64,000 nt of DNA, taken from positions 10,752,670 through 10,816,669 of the forward strand of contig OZ026837.1 in assembly GCA_964023205.1 (NCBI GenBank). Direction: 5' to 3'. Positions 47,188 through 59,599 of this stretch are shown piece after piece. Source of the DNA: Lutraria lutraria (lineage: Eukaryota > Mollusca > Bivalvia > Venerida > Mactridae). Position numbers and translations under genes: made by a program. Within the stretch, counting starts at the first letter, position 1. Each line of letters starts with the position of its first letter. The notes beneath the pieces are model-generated. The model worked only from the letters and a program-made list of their open reading frames with translations. It made no database searches and was not told the DNA's origin.

Positions 47188-50100
47188 TCAGTATTTATTG
47201 TGCAGTCCAAACATTTCAGCGTTACCAATGGTGTACAGGGAACCGGGTTCTGTGGTAGGGTTCACACCTTGCATTCTCAAATCCTGCGGTCCGCCAAGTT
47301 CACCATGTACGTACACATAATTATTCAAGGGAGGTAAATCATTAATAATTGTTTCCATCTTCGAACTGTCAGCTGAGTCGTTAACGACTGTAGGTATAGA
47401 TGGTTTATTAACATCAGGTTCGTGTACATCTTGTAATTCCGCTCGGTATCCTGTGTGTTTTTTAGTCTTTTTAATATTGGAATAGTCATTATCAGCAGTT
47501 TCCTTCACTTTAAAATCAGCGTAAGTTAAATTATTCACACTAGCGACACTTTCAGAGTTGGGATTCATTCCGATCTCTTTATCAATGGTAGGAACTAGCT
47601 GTAATGCCTTTCTTTCTTTCGCAGTGGCCACTAGATGTCCTTCCTTAGTGATCACGTCTCCAGAATCGAAGTTTGAATATTTCATTTTTAAGTTCACGGT
47701 ATGTTTAGTGACTACAATGAGATCATGTACAGTACGTATGTGTTTATCAACATTTCCTTTCACACCAGTTCTATACTGACACACAGGGCAGGCATAAGGC
47801 TTGAAGTCCTGCAAATTAAATAGGAACATTCCTTTATAACATATCCCTTAATGCAGTCAAACCTGTGTTAGCAGTCACCTCTGTACAAAGATCTCCTGAG
47901 AATAAAGGCCATTCTTTTAAAAACCATCATTGATTATTCAGAAAAAGACCTCCAAACAAAGGTCACCTGTCAATAATGACCATATTATGTGTTTCCCAAG
48001 GGTGGCCTTTGTTCACAGGCTTGACTGTATTTCATCACAGTAACTTTTAGTACAAAAAAGGGTCATTTCAAGTAATAGTGAGGATAGATCTATAGCATTC
48101 TGTATTTATAACACGTTAACATACTAGTGTTCTATTCAATACATTGATAAAAGTCAGAAAGGTATAATAGAAGATAAGTTAAGCAAATATTATTTTGTGC
48201 CAGTATGATGTCTCATCAATAATCAGTATTCCTGCTGGTACACACAGGTATATACGGTAGATACTAATTCTGATTAAGTGTTTACAGACATATACAGGAC
48301 TTCTAGAACAACATGCAACTTAACTCTATACTAAGAAACAAAGCAGTGATCGGGAAAGGCATGCGCCATGCGCCATAGTCACATTAAAATTCAAAATGTC
48401 ACATCGTCTTTTGCACCTGATGCGCCCATGTCACGTTCCGATTTTTCAATATAATTTTCGTGTACGAAATAAAGCCAGTATGCAATACATACTGCTGCTC
48501 AGTGTCATCTGACGCTTAACGTTATTCTTTGCATTTGCATGCAAGCGCCTAATGATATAGACGCTCTGCGTCGTCTGACACTTAGCATGATTTCTGTTAC
48601 CTCGGAAGCTTTACTCGCACATGCCTGCTGACAACCGGCTTACGCTTGATTCTTCGCTCTAAACGGGAAACCAGTGCATAATTAACATTATTGGTTCCCC
48701 TTTTTTCGAAGAAGTGACAACGGGCATGTATCCGGGTCACAGAAATACAAGAGAAACGGATGAATATGAGCCATTCCCAGCGAATCAAATATAATGCTTC
48801 GTAAATTGACTTCTTTGGGATTATTCACCGACTTCGCTGCTTGGAAGTATTCTAATACTGGTTTCTACAACGTTTTTATTGTTAGGGATGAAGTACGGGA
48901 AATTTGCATGAACATGCAAATGTTGCACTCGGCCAACTAAAGTTTTTATCATGTTTAGACTTAGTTGTACTCATTTTAAAAGCGTGTCATGGCTATATCT
49001 GTGTATAAATTAGTAGCTACACAAATGGTGGTTATTTTTACGCCCTAGTTGTGAGAATTGTTTAAAAAATGAACGAGTTGCAGCCTGTTTTCGTAGCAAG
49101 GCTTGTTACTCAGTTATCATCTGCCAATAACAATGCCTCTCAAAATATTAGTTTGTTATCTCATTAAATGTCACATTGGATTTTGAAAATGTCACATTGA
49201 TATCGAAAATGTCACACTGATTTTCCATCCGAAAGGGCCATTGTCCCATTAAGAAAATTTCTTTCCCGATCACTGCAAAGTAATCGAACTTCAAATCAGC
49301 CATAGAATTCACTTTTCTTCATCTCAACATATCCAAACCATATTTGTACACTGATTTGTACACTAATTTGCTTCAATTCTATGCAATATTCAGATTTTTT
49401 GTAACCTTTATCACAAAAATATACAGCATAAATCCAAACTAGAAGATATGGAAACTTACTTTATGTGTATGCATGAGTTTTATATGTTTATCAAGTCCAA
49501 TAGTGTCAGTACAGGCATATGAACATCCTTCAAATGTACATTTATACTTCTTCTCTGTAATATATAATAAACTATAAAATAGTAACTAATAAAGCAAAGA
49601 AAAACAAAGAGTAACCAAGTTCAATCAAGTTGTATAAAATAGTAGAAACCTCAAGTTACGTGGATTTTACATTAAAGGGAGGTAATCAATGTTTGTTTCA
49701 GTTGATTTAGTGCAAATTTTTAATGATATTTCTGTTATATACAGCAGCTTGTTAACCTAACCAGTTTTCCATGACTGAAATCTGACCAGTACTAACTTAC
49801 CCATCCCAGAGAATATAGGCATTTTATCCACAAATGGAGAAAAGTCAACATGTTTGTCCCATAGAAGAGTACTGGTATCAGGACTCGAAAAACACTAGCA
49901 AACTAGCAAAATGCTAGAGATAAATATACTTTGCTAGTTCCTTTTATGACCACTAGCATTTTTCTGCGAGTGGAACTGAAAGTGTCTTAATAACTTTATT
50001 TTTTATGCAATACAATTACATGTACATAAGATACAACCTATTTTGTTATAACATGAATATTTCTGTAAAACAAATGTTTTGAAAAAATTGCTAGTGGATT

Positions 50101-53100
50101 TCAAATTTTGCTAGTTGAAATTTTGTGTACTAGCAAAAAAACTGCTAGTAGCAAAAAAAGTTAAATTCAAGTCCTGAGTATGACCTGGATCACTAGGTTA
50201 CAAGTTACAGAACAAAGAGATAATCAATAAATCCATTCTCCAGTGATATGTTACAAAATACAATAAAGGGAGGTAATTATCAAGATTTGCATCCATACCT
50301 CCATGAAAGCTGACATGACGTCTTAGTTCACTTTTTGTACTACAACCTTTCTGACAAACAGGACAGGTAAAATTCTTGATACCTGAAAAAATACAATTAT
50401 ATATATATACAAACAGGCCAGGATATCTACTACTTCAGAATCAAATAGCCTTGATATGAACGTCATAAAAAACAAGAAGTGTTTGTGAAACACAGATGCC
50501 TCCTAAACGTCAACTGGACAGTAACTTAAGTAAGCCCTTGACCTTTGACATACTGAACTTAAAATCATTAGGAGTCATCTAAATGCAATGACCAACCTCC
50601 AAATCAAGTCTGAGGACCTAAGGCCAAATCGTTCTCTGACTAGGTTTTTGTGCTGAAGGTCACTGTGACGGGCATAATTATAAAAAAGAATCACAGTATT
50701 CAATACATCCATAATACAGCGATTAAACAATATACAGCTATTTCACAGAGGTGAATGGTTGACTTTTGAACTTCCTGAAAATGTTGAGCGGTCTACAGTT
50801 CACAGTATGACTCAAATTACAAATCCTGACAAATATCCAACTTTATTAGTAATTCAGTAAAAAATAACTAATTAACATTTATATTATTTGTTGGATAGTA
50901 ATATACAATAATTAAAACATGTCAGCATATTCATTAGACACTTATAGTAACATTATCTACAATCTTCACACTTAGTATAACACTATCTTCAAACAGAACC
51001 ATAAGTACATCATGTATAGCTATATAAAAAGCTAGCAAATTAGACCTGACCTTAAAATGGCCTGTTCACTTATCAGATAAGATCAAAAATTCAGATATAT
51101 TTCAAGTAACAAATAATGAAAAGATTCTTCAGTCTAGCTAAGAACAACAGTTTTAGGTAAAAACTACAGAGTATGATTAAAATAACGAAAAGTTAGACTA
51201 AACATAGTTAAAAGTTTTTTTTTCTCAGTATTTTGGGAAGGTGACCCATACATGTACCATCAGGATTGGGAATTTTAGCGATGCTTTAATCAAAATTGGA
51301 AAAATTGTATGACTACAATTTTGTAATATTTATATGTACACAAACAATCATTGTCCATGATGGGAACTTTAAATCATTAAAAGTGTACCACAGTGCAAGA
51401 TCTCTTGCTTTCATAGATTTAAATTGTTTTATGTATTATATTTTTTCTTATAATAAGTTTCAATTGGGAATGTTGTCTGTAATTTGGGACAAAAACATAC
51501 TATTTTCGATCAGTAATTTGACCGAATATCAGCTCTAAAATTGGCAAAAAAAAAACACCCCGGTTTACCATCATGTCTTTCTCTATGTTGTTTCAGTTGT
51601 TGTGACTTCATAGTACTAAAACCACATATATCACATGTATACCTGAAATAGTAATATACACACATATCAAACATATAATAAATACATATATAACCTTTAC
51701 TACAAGCACAAATCTTATATACATGTACATATATGTATACATAATTATACATGTATCACATTAAATAAACCTTCATTATAGTTTATACAGACATGTACAT
51801 TGTTTAGTTAATTTAGATTCAACTTAGAAAATATCTACAAAGATTTCTTAATCTTGTATTACGTACCTATATTCTAATACCTTCAACTGTTCATGTGACA
51901 TTACATGATTATGAAAAATATTTTGCATGAAATCAATGATACAGACTTTGTGAGTTTACTTGACCTAGGCATGGGTGAAAGTTGAAAATTTCGAAAAGAA
52001 ACAGACATCTCATCCTCCTTGCAGCATAAACAATAAAAAGACAAAACATAAGTTTACTGTCCAGACCTGCAAAGACCAACAATATCAGCATAATCCAGAC
52101 AACTTTCACCCATGCCAAGATTCTAGCCTGATATTTTATTTTGGTAAATTCACAATTTTCCCCACAAGTAGATAATAAGTACATTGTTTCACTTACATTT
52201 TATAATTATCTGGTAGAGGTTGACCGTGAACTTTGAATAAATGCCAGGCAAGGTCAGCTTTCTGTAGAAATTTTTCTGAACACATGTGACACATTTCTGT
52301 CCATGAAGCTTCACCCATATGGTAACGCTTTTTATGTACCTGTAAAATATATGAATACAATGTTTTTATCAATGTTAATGATAATTTCAAGCAATACCAA
52401 ATACTCAAAGTACTTAAAGTACTAATGGAAACTGAGCTTTGATTTGCACTGCAACATGGAATGGGATGTAGTAGTTTCGTCCACATCAAAATTCATGTGC
52501 ACCTAGCGCTTGCTCGGCTATGGAAAGCTGAACTATCATTCAGTTTCAAACAATGTTCCAGTGTTACATTTTGACCTTCATGGTGTTACACATTGACTTT
52601 CACAACATTACACTTTGACCTTCATGGTGTAACTTTGACCTGCATGGTGTAACTTTGACCTTCATGGTGTAACTTCAACCTTCACAGCGTTACACTTTGA
52701 CCTTCACTGTGTTACACTTTGACCATCACAAAATTACACTTTGACCTTCATTGGTGTAACTTTGACCTTCACAATGTTAAACTTTGACCTTCATGTTGTA
52801 ACTTTGATCTGCATGGTGTAACTTTGGCCCTCACAGTGTTACACATTGACCTTCGTGGATAGTTGTTTACTTGTTATGCTTTAACCTAAATACAATGTTA
52901 CACTTTGACCTTCACAGTGTTACACTTTGACCTTCACAGTGTTACACTTTGACCTTCACAGTGTTACACTTCGATTTTGACCTCTGAAAACAGCGCTAGC
53001 AGTGAAGAGAAGCTCCTGGAAATTAGCATTTATGAAGACCACAAAGCACTGGGGTTTTTTGGTGATAAGAGGCTAATAATGACCCCTGAGGATTTATAAA

Positions 53101-56100
53101 TATTGAAAATCCACTACAAACTGGAAAACTGGCACTCATGCATATAGACAATCAGACATACAGTACAACCTCTCCAGAGTGACCCTCTTTTGAGCAAGAA
53201 ACTCCCTTCAACACTAGCATGATGTTTTTCCACTGTACAATTTAACTTTTAATTTAACCTCTCCACAGCAACAACCTCTCAACAACAACATAATTTTGCT
53301 TCTGCCAAAGGGTGTTGCTTTAGAGAGGTTGCACTGTATATTGTATAGACATGAACATGTAAAGAGACATGTGACCTATAGGAATTAGGATAACCATTAA
53401 AGGGGCATACCCTACCACTGATAAACATTCTGTGGAAGTGTAAAAATGTGCTAGATGTATATGTAAAACAATATATAATGGATAATTGCAGGAAGAACAT
53501 GGGTCATAAAATCACTAGTTTAGGTACTAGCCGCAAAAAAATATAGCCATGAATAATAAATCACTTCCACCCAAAAATTTCCATGACTAAATGTATGTGT
53601 CACAAATACATATTTTTTATGATTTTATTTTTAATTGGATGAATTTTTGGCTAAAACTTTCTTCGTCGGCTTTTTTCTTTACAAGCTTCTAATTTATCAT
53701 CATTTTGCCTTAATTCTAAATGCACCAAGTTGTAGGGTATGCCCCTTTAAGTGATTAACTTGAATATTTCAGTCCATAAAATAACAAAACAAAGCACAAA
53801 CCTGAAGTCCACTCTGCTGGTTGAAATGTTCTCCACACTCCAAACATTTCCAGATTTTACTCCCAGTATGTATGTTGAGATGGGTGGCCAGAATGTTGGG
53901 CAACTTAAAAGCTTTGCCACAAAATTCACAAACATGAGGTCGGGCTTCACCATGGCGACTTTTCATATGCATATCCAAATTGTGTCGATTAGCAGCTACA
54001 TAGTTACAACCCTAAAATGGTAAAATTTTGTCAACCTGGCATTATTTTGACAGCTTTCAGTCTTAACTAGCAGTTCTTTCTTCAGCTAGATCAGATGTTT
54101 ATTTTGTTATTGATAATTGATCTTAACATTAAATTACATTTACTGCACTGAATAGAATTCTTTTACAGACTTTAGCCAAAAATGCCACCTTGATGATCTT
54201 CAAAAAATGGTGTGTAAGTCAGATTTCAAGCAAGCTCTATAAATCCACTTAAAACATGTCTAGTTTCATACAAGATCATTTAAATAATCAATAACTTAAG
54301 TTAACAATGCATTATTTTTTTAATAAATTAAAAAAATTCACGGCAGAAACTAAAACTCTTAAGACAAATTTTATGAATATTGATAAGATGTCAGAATAAT
54401 GTTCAAATTGATGTTGAATTGTCATTTTAGTTTTGTAAATAAGTAGCTACTGAAAGATGCAATTAGAATAAACATACAACAAAATGACCATAACAATATA
54501 CACAGTGTAACACATCAACACTAGTTTGTGAAATTTACAGCTCAGAGAAATAAAGAAGCATTAATATTATAAATAGTACAATATTTACGAGACATTATTT
54601 CTTAAATTAAAAACAACATTCAAAACAGCTAAACAGATTTAAATATAGAATTATTATAAATAAATAAATCTTTTTTTTCAAACAAACTTACAAATATTGC
54701 TTGTAATTTTGCATTTTTAACAAAATTAAATATCTATGTACCAGCAGTCTATGAATTATCTTTTTGCGACAGGTTGCCCGACTATATACATATACTTTAT
54801 GAAGGAAACTCACTAATACTGGGTAGCAGGTTGTCCCCCTAAAGACTTAAAGAAGGAAAAAAATCCTTTCGGGCAGGGGGCTACCCACTAATTCGAAGAC
54901 TGTACCGATAATGTAAAATATCAGTAAAATAGCCATTTTCTGTAAATATATGTTCTTTGCAATTTAACAAATAAATTGATCTTTGTTACATTTGTATAAA
55001 GATGCTTATTAAAAGTTAAAATATTCACAATGTATTGGAATTCATAAAATTAGTATGAATTTGTGATACATGTAGTCAGACACATTTAACTAGGATAGAA
55101 ATGATACAGTAGCAAATACGAGGCTCATTAAAAGAATCTTAGTTAATGAAATACTACTTGCCTCTACATCACACGGTGAGACAGTAAAATTGATGTTTTT
55201 ATAATCAATTGGAGTACCATGTCTACTATACTCATGGAATATAAGACGTTTCTTGCTGGTTAGAGTCTTTGAACACATTGTACACGGGAAAGCTTTTCTT
55301 CTTCGTTTTTTCTTTATCGTTGGCTTAATAAGATCAGTTTTTAGTTTATGTTTCTTTTTTACAACTCTCCCATCATCATCAACAGTTTTAAATGAATCTG
55401 GAGTGTTTCCTTCCTCTCCCACTGTATCTACAAAATTAGTATCATAATCATCAGTATCACTTGCATCACTGTCATCCAAATCATCTGGATCATCAGTGCC
55501 ACCTTTCCAAACTTCAACACCACCGTCTTCCTGTTCTATCTTAATTATAGTCGAATCTGATTCAACGTTTTGTGAAATATCTTCTGCAAAACGATCATTA
55601 TTCACATCAGTTGATAATGTTCTGTCCTCTTCATTTACAACACTTTCTTTGTTTTTCAAAGGTATGCTTTCAGTTCCTTTTTGTCGAAGTTGTCTGGGTT
55701 TAGGTTCAATCACTTTTCTAGGCCTTTTCTGTTTAGGAGGTCCTTTCTTACTTGTTTTTACAAGTTCTTTCTTAGGTAACGGCTTTGCAATTTTCCTTTT
55801 TGACACTGCTGCTTTTGCTGTAGTTTTAACAGTTTTTACAACATCTTTTCCTTCTTGAATCTTTTCAATGCCTAGTTTACGTTTCTTTTTCACTGGTGCA
55901 TTATCATCAACATGATTATCAGTAACTGCTGCAATATCTTCAGTAGTTTCTGTCTGAATACAAGCATCAGATTTTAACTTTTTTTCAACACCAAATTTCT
56001 GATAATCATCACAAGCCTTAACAGCATAAGGCAGTTGTAGTTCTTCACAGACTTGCTTAATCTTTCCTACTGAATCTTTGGAAACTTTCAATTTACTGGT

Positions 56101-59100
56101 GTAAATAAATCTCAAAACTGCTTCAAGAATATCAGTATCTATGTGACTTAAGTTAAAAGTCTGTTTTCCATCTGATAAAGATTGCAGGCATTTTGCAAAG
56201 TATGAGCTAGTTGCCATGAGTAGCAAACTGTGGACTGGAATGGTTCCATTCTGAGTGGTTACCACTGTATCACACATTGACTGGTTACTCCACAGTTTGT
56301 TTAGCTGGTCAAATACATGAGAACATTGTGCTGGTATATCTAGTTCATCTGAAGATTGGACAACATCTTCAGCCTTCAAGCAAAAAAATACAAGCCAAGT
56401 TATTGGCATACATTACAAATGATTGCATTCCTAGTATTATACATGTACATGTTGCATAGATATATGTACATGTTATCTTGCTTTCAAAGACATTTTTCAA
56501 GGTGTGACCAGCGATGTATGCCCTTACTAAGTTAGGCAAATGGGCCAGTCTGTTTTGTTATTTTTCAGCTCAATCAGAAAAAAAACATTTAATGATTTTT
56601 GGTATAAAATTTCAAAATTTAAACCAGAAATGTGTCCAGAGGACACAAATGCCCTGGGGAACTAAGTCAAAAAGGGGCTGTAACTCCTGTGAAAATGTTT
56701 GGCATTTATTGGAAATCAAACTTGGCAGGTCTGTATTTTACTATTATACACCTCTGTGTAAAATTAAATAAGAAACCAATCCATGAAATCCATGAAATAT
56801 TTCTAGTTGTCGCTTGGAAACCAAAGTTTGAACGGATAGACAGGGGAAACACTTCATGTCCTAGCTTCCACCATTCTTTGAATGATGGGGGCATTAAAAG
56901 GGGAAAACTGTACCCATATTTTTAACAAGATGATAATAACATTTAAATTCATGCATTCTAGAGTAGGATACAGTGACTCACAGGAATCAGAAGTGTTAGA
57001 TTTCTATCTTCTTGAGTTTAAAAAGTCGACTGTTGAACTTCAATTTTAAAATGTTCACAGCCCTGGGTTTTCTTTATCATATAGTTGTAGCATGTTTAGA
57101 GTATCTCCCCCTGTGAAAATTTCTTTGAATCATGCAATATTCCCCAAATTCCCAATTTACTCCTTGGAATTTCATTCCCGAATTTGGGTTTCAGGCAAGA
57201 GTTTCCCCCCCAAAAGTTGTTTCAACCCGCTATTCCAACCCAATATAAGGGCTAGGGTACCTTCCAAGAAACGGGTCCCCTTTTTTATATGATGCTTCTC
57301 AGCCCTTTTTACTGTTTTTGGGAACAGCTATCAGATCCTTCAATCATTTAATGGGGGTAATTTGCGTTGTGAAACTCTAAATTTGAGATTTTTTTTTAAT
57401 TTTGGGGAATTTTTTTCACTCAGAGAGAAAAGAATTATACCTGACCCAAAAATGGAATAAAAAAGGGCCTACATGATCAGTACATGTAGCTGTTTCTATA
57501 AATTACTTAGTCAAGAAATTTTTTTTTTTAAATAGCTCGTTAGTTATTTTCGATGGGGATGACACTGGCGCGTTGTTCACAAACTAAGCATCGATGCGCA
57601 TGCAGTGATGACGTCATACGAACTCACGCATGCGTACAAACGAGCATATAGCTGCATAAACAAAAAGGTTCAAAAGGAGGTGGGGTTCAGGAATAGGTGC
57701 GTAGAGGATACAATTATTTTGAACACAGATTCAGGGCCCTAGCTGCACTTTAACGGAAGGGGCCCCCAGGTAGGGGAATTTCGCGACATTTTTAGGAAAA
57801 AGGGGAATTTCAGGGGATTTTTTCAAATTATGCCTGCAAAAAACATTTTAAGCTTGAAATAGCTGTATCAAAATATATTATATACATTAATATACAATTA
57901 ATCAAAGGTAAATAAACTTAATATCAATCATTTAAGCCAAAAAAATTGTTTAGGGGAATTCTTATCAAAAATTAGGGAAAAATGTATATTAATTTTATTA
58001 TTTTAGGAGGGGAATAGGGCCGAATTTCGGCCTAAAAATCGCCAAATGAGGGCCCTAAGATTTTATATTACATTAACATTGTATGACAACAGACCACTGC
58101 AGGACTTAACAGACCAATTTGAATGGTTGGTTTATATCTACTCTTCCAAGTCTTTGTGAAGGCGAGATCTATACATTTGTGATAAGAACTAATTTATGTA
58201 ACACTAATAATGTAAATAATAATATGTCATTTTCACTATCTAATTTGGCTGATAATTGTACATAAAGTTGTGGGTCACACGGTTCTTTTATAGAAATTAT
58301 GATATTATCGTGCCATCAAATTACTCGAGCAAGTGTACTCGTAAGAAACTGTACGAAAAAATAACCTCAATGCATCTTTCTCAAACTGCTTACTAAATTA
58401 TTATACAGAGACGCTTTTACTGACTGCAAAAATAACCTGTACATTATTTATGGAAATAGATTAATAAAAAAGTAGCTATAAAGATAGCATACTACTCACC
58501 ATTTTGAAAGATTACACGAGTAAACATTAACACAACACTGAATAAAATAAATTGGCAGCCATCTTTTTTCGATGACAATAGGTGCGTGCGAATAGCACAA
58601 AGTGAAAAATACTTTTATAGGTCAGTGACTACTAAAATGTTAGCTATGTTATTCCGGGAGGTTTTTGTTATTTCATAGTCAAGCTAGGGACATTAAATTC
58701 ATACATGTATGTATATAAGTCCTTGTCAACACACAAAAAGGGTTAAAACCGAGTATTGATTATTTATTCCGCATGACGTCCACTATCAGTACATACTGAT
58801 CTGATATTTTACAGTACATCTTGTGTTTTATAATGTCCATCATGACTGCATATTCTCGTTGGACACCTTTTCTCTTTTAAACACGTTTTATGATCATACA
58901 TAACAAATGTATCTAGATCTAGCTTCAATTATTAAGAAAACGTAACTACAGCCCTACTAAACGGTATACGTGGCTCCTTTACATGTTTGTGATCTGTTTA
59001 ATGTGAGCCATGGGCTATTCCGTTACATAGATCCCTCAAGCAAAACAAAGTCAAAATAGGCAAGCGCATTTTATAAAAATATCCGCTTTTAAAGAACATG

Positions 59101-59415
59101 CATGTTTTTTTAAAAATCGAAGAATGCTTCGCCGCGTAGAATTTTGCATCGATTTCAATAAGAACTACCCCTACATGACGTCACTATAACTTCTACCTGT
59201 TATCAGCTCGTGTGTTTTCTTTCACGAGAAGACTTATCAGGAGTGAATTCTCTTCCGTGAAGTAGATCGATGCTGGCCCACATACTCGTACGTGCATGTA
59301 ACATTATCCCAACCTCCCCTTTGCCTCGAGCACAAAAAATAAATTATCACAGATCCAACTTGATTTAAAACGAAATACATGTACTCACATTTTTCCAAAT
59401 ATGTGACTTAGCCAT
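47188..59415 (-). CDS. BTB/POZ and C2H2 zinc-finger protein (ZBTB-like)
   Basis: Nine minus-strand exons join in phase to 821 residues: 59415-59389, 56373-55162, 54011-53802, 52339-52197, 51642-51569, 50382-50299, 49554-49460, 47808-47188, with 58502-58500 as an alternative first exon. Residues about 20-130 form a BTB domain (SMCDTVVTTQNGTIPVHSLL, SYFAKCLQ, FIYTSKLKVS). A basic nuclear-localisation stretch (KKKRKL, about 171) and further lysine-rich runs follow, then an acidic region (DDPDDLDDSDASDTDDYD). Nine C2H2 fingers run from FPCTMCSK to YACPVCQYRTGVKG; two have C-x4-C spacing (CDVEGC, CTFEGC). Then a 170-residue tail with no recognised domain, ending GLHNKY. Such proteins are nuclear DNA-binding regulators that dimerise through BTB. 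I cannot assign an orthologue. AATAAA occurs at the stop codon and again about 20 bp after it. Confidence 0.92.
47852..48029 (+). mobile_element. MITE-like element, family B, copy 4
   Basis: CAGTCAAACCTGTG at the left, CACAGGCTTGACTG-TA at the right, with AATAAAGGCCATTCTTTTAAAA and AAGGGTGGCCTTTGTTCAC inside. It lies just upstream of the last BTB zinc-finger exon, in the intron. Confidence 0.65.
48339..49280. mobile_element. 932-bp non-autonomous DNA transposon with 5-bp target duplication
   Basis: The element 48344-49275 begins CAGTGATCGGGAAAG and ends with its exact reverse complement CTTTCCCGATCACTG. The direct repeat CAAAG flanks both sides (48339-48343, 49276-49280). Subterminal AATGTCACAT words recur near both ends. 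No frame resembling a transposase is present. Superfamily is unclear: CAGTG ends recall hAT elements, but those usually make 8-bp duplications. Confidence 0.7.
49878..50177. mobile_element. 300-bp inverted-repeat element rich in GCTAG words
   Basis: Termini TCAGGACTCGAA and TTCAAGTCCTGA are imperfect inverted repeats flanked by GTA on both sides. The interior has many CTAGCAA and TTGCTAGT motifs. No coding capacity. It lies in a BTB zinc-finger gene intron. Confidence 0.55.
50476..50680 (+). repeat. Degenerate relative of the GTGTCC repeat
   Basis: Begins AAGTGTTTGTGAAACACAGATGCC and contains GCCCTTGACCTTTGAC and AAGGTCACTGTGACGGGC, similar in style to the repeats at 36115 and 56624 but diverged. 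Confidence 0.4.
52404..52545 (+). repeat. Dispersed repeat, family F
   Basis: AAAGTAC-rich start, CATCAAAATTCATGTGCACC and TGAACTATCATTCAGTTTC also occur at 8053-8165 (same orientation) and, as reverse complement, at 3456-3535. It directly precedes the 22-bp tandem array. Confidence 0.55.
52553..52978 (+). repeat. Short-unit tandem array with TTTGACCTTCA motifs
   Basis: About 20 units of about 22 bp of the form GTTACACTTTGACCTTCACA with variants (TGGTGTAACTTTGACC), interrupted once near 52855-52890. The last three units are almost identical. Each unit's reverse complement carries AAGGTCA, a nuclear-receptor half-site. It lies in the intron between zinc-finger exons at 53802 and 52339. Confidence 0.85.
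53159..53338 (-). mobile_element. MITE-like element, family A, copy 5
   Basis: TA-bounded, CAGTACAACCTCTCC at the left and GAGAGGTTGCACTG at the right; interior in reverse orientation relative to the copy at 315. Inside a BTB zinc-finger gene intron. Confidence 0.7.
55160..55161 (-). promoter_or_regulatory. GC splice donor of the BTB zinc-finger gene
   Basis: The large exon ends GTAGAG and the intron starts GCAAGT. Joining here to 54011 rebuilds the finger CDVEGCNYVAANRHNLDMHM in phase. No GT donor gives this product. GC-AG introns are a known minority class and typically show AG|GCAAGT, as here. Confidence 0.75.
56624..56905 (+). repeat. Dispersed repeat starting GTGTCC-AGAGGACAC
   Basis: Begins AGAAATGTGTCCAGAGGACAC, followed by AAATGCCCTGGGG, and ends GATGGGGGCATTAAA. 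The head is the same small palindrome as at 36115 (AGAAATGTGTCCGTAGGACAC). The two open frames in it are not conserved coding sequence. The following 57050-57500 is G/C homopolymer-rich and shows no gene. Confidence 0.6.
57737..58059. mobile_element. Element bounded by AGGGCCCTA-type ends
   Basis: About 320 bp between CAGGGCCCTAGCTGCAC and GAGGGCCCTAAG. The interior has repeated AGGGGAATTT and GGAATTCT words. No coding frame; the type of element is unknown. Confidence 0.45.
58500..58502 (-). CDS. Alternative first coding exon consisting only of the ATG
   Basis: On the minus strand, ...TTTCAAAATG is followed at once by GTGAGT (58499). Joined in phase 0 to the exon at 56373 it would give a BTB zinc-finger protein starting M-AEDVV, eight residues shorter than the MAKSHIWKN form. 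An AAGATGGCTGCC sequence at about 58557-58568 on the same strand resembles a YY1-type initiator. Inference from sequence only. Confidence 0.45.
59389..59415 (-). CDS. First coding exon of the BTB zinc-finger gene (MAKSHIWKN)
   Basis: Nine codons end at a GTGAGT donor (59388) and join in phase 0 to the exon at 56373. An ATG 20 bases upstream is in another frame; read through the junction it would make a short overlapping upstream frame that stops soon after the start of exon 2. Confidence 0.65.
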
Positions 59416-59599
59416 CGACAAGGTGTTGGCGCCATCGGCAATGTGAAAGAGCCCGCTGTCGACATCATGGTATTACGGTGCTATAATGCATATGATATCT
59501 TATTTGTTGATCATATATAGCATATGGTGTCTTATTTATTGATTAATTTTCACGTATAGTAGCGGGATAATTCCACAATAATAAATTAACACTCGTTGA

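Noticed and set aside
51933..52184. 83- and 66-residue frames between zinc-finger exons
   Set aside because: Intronic, no splice support, no recognisable domain.
55253..55858. Plus-strand frames opposite the BTB zinc-finger exon
   Set aside because: Antisense shadows of a clearly coding exon.
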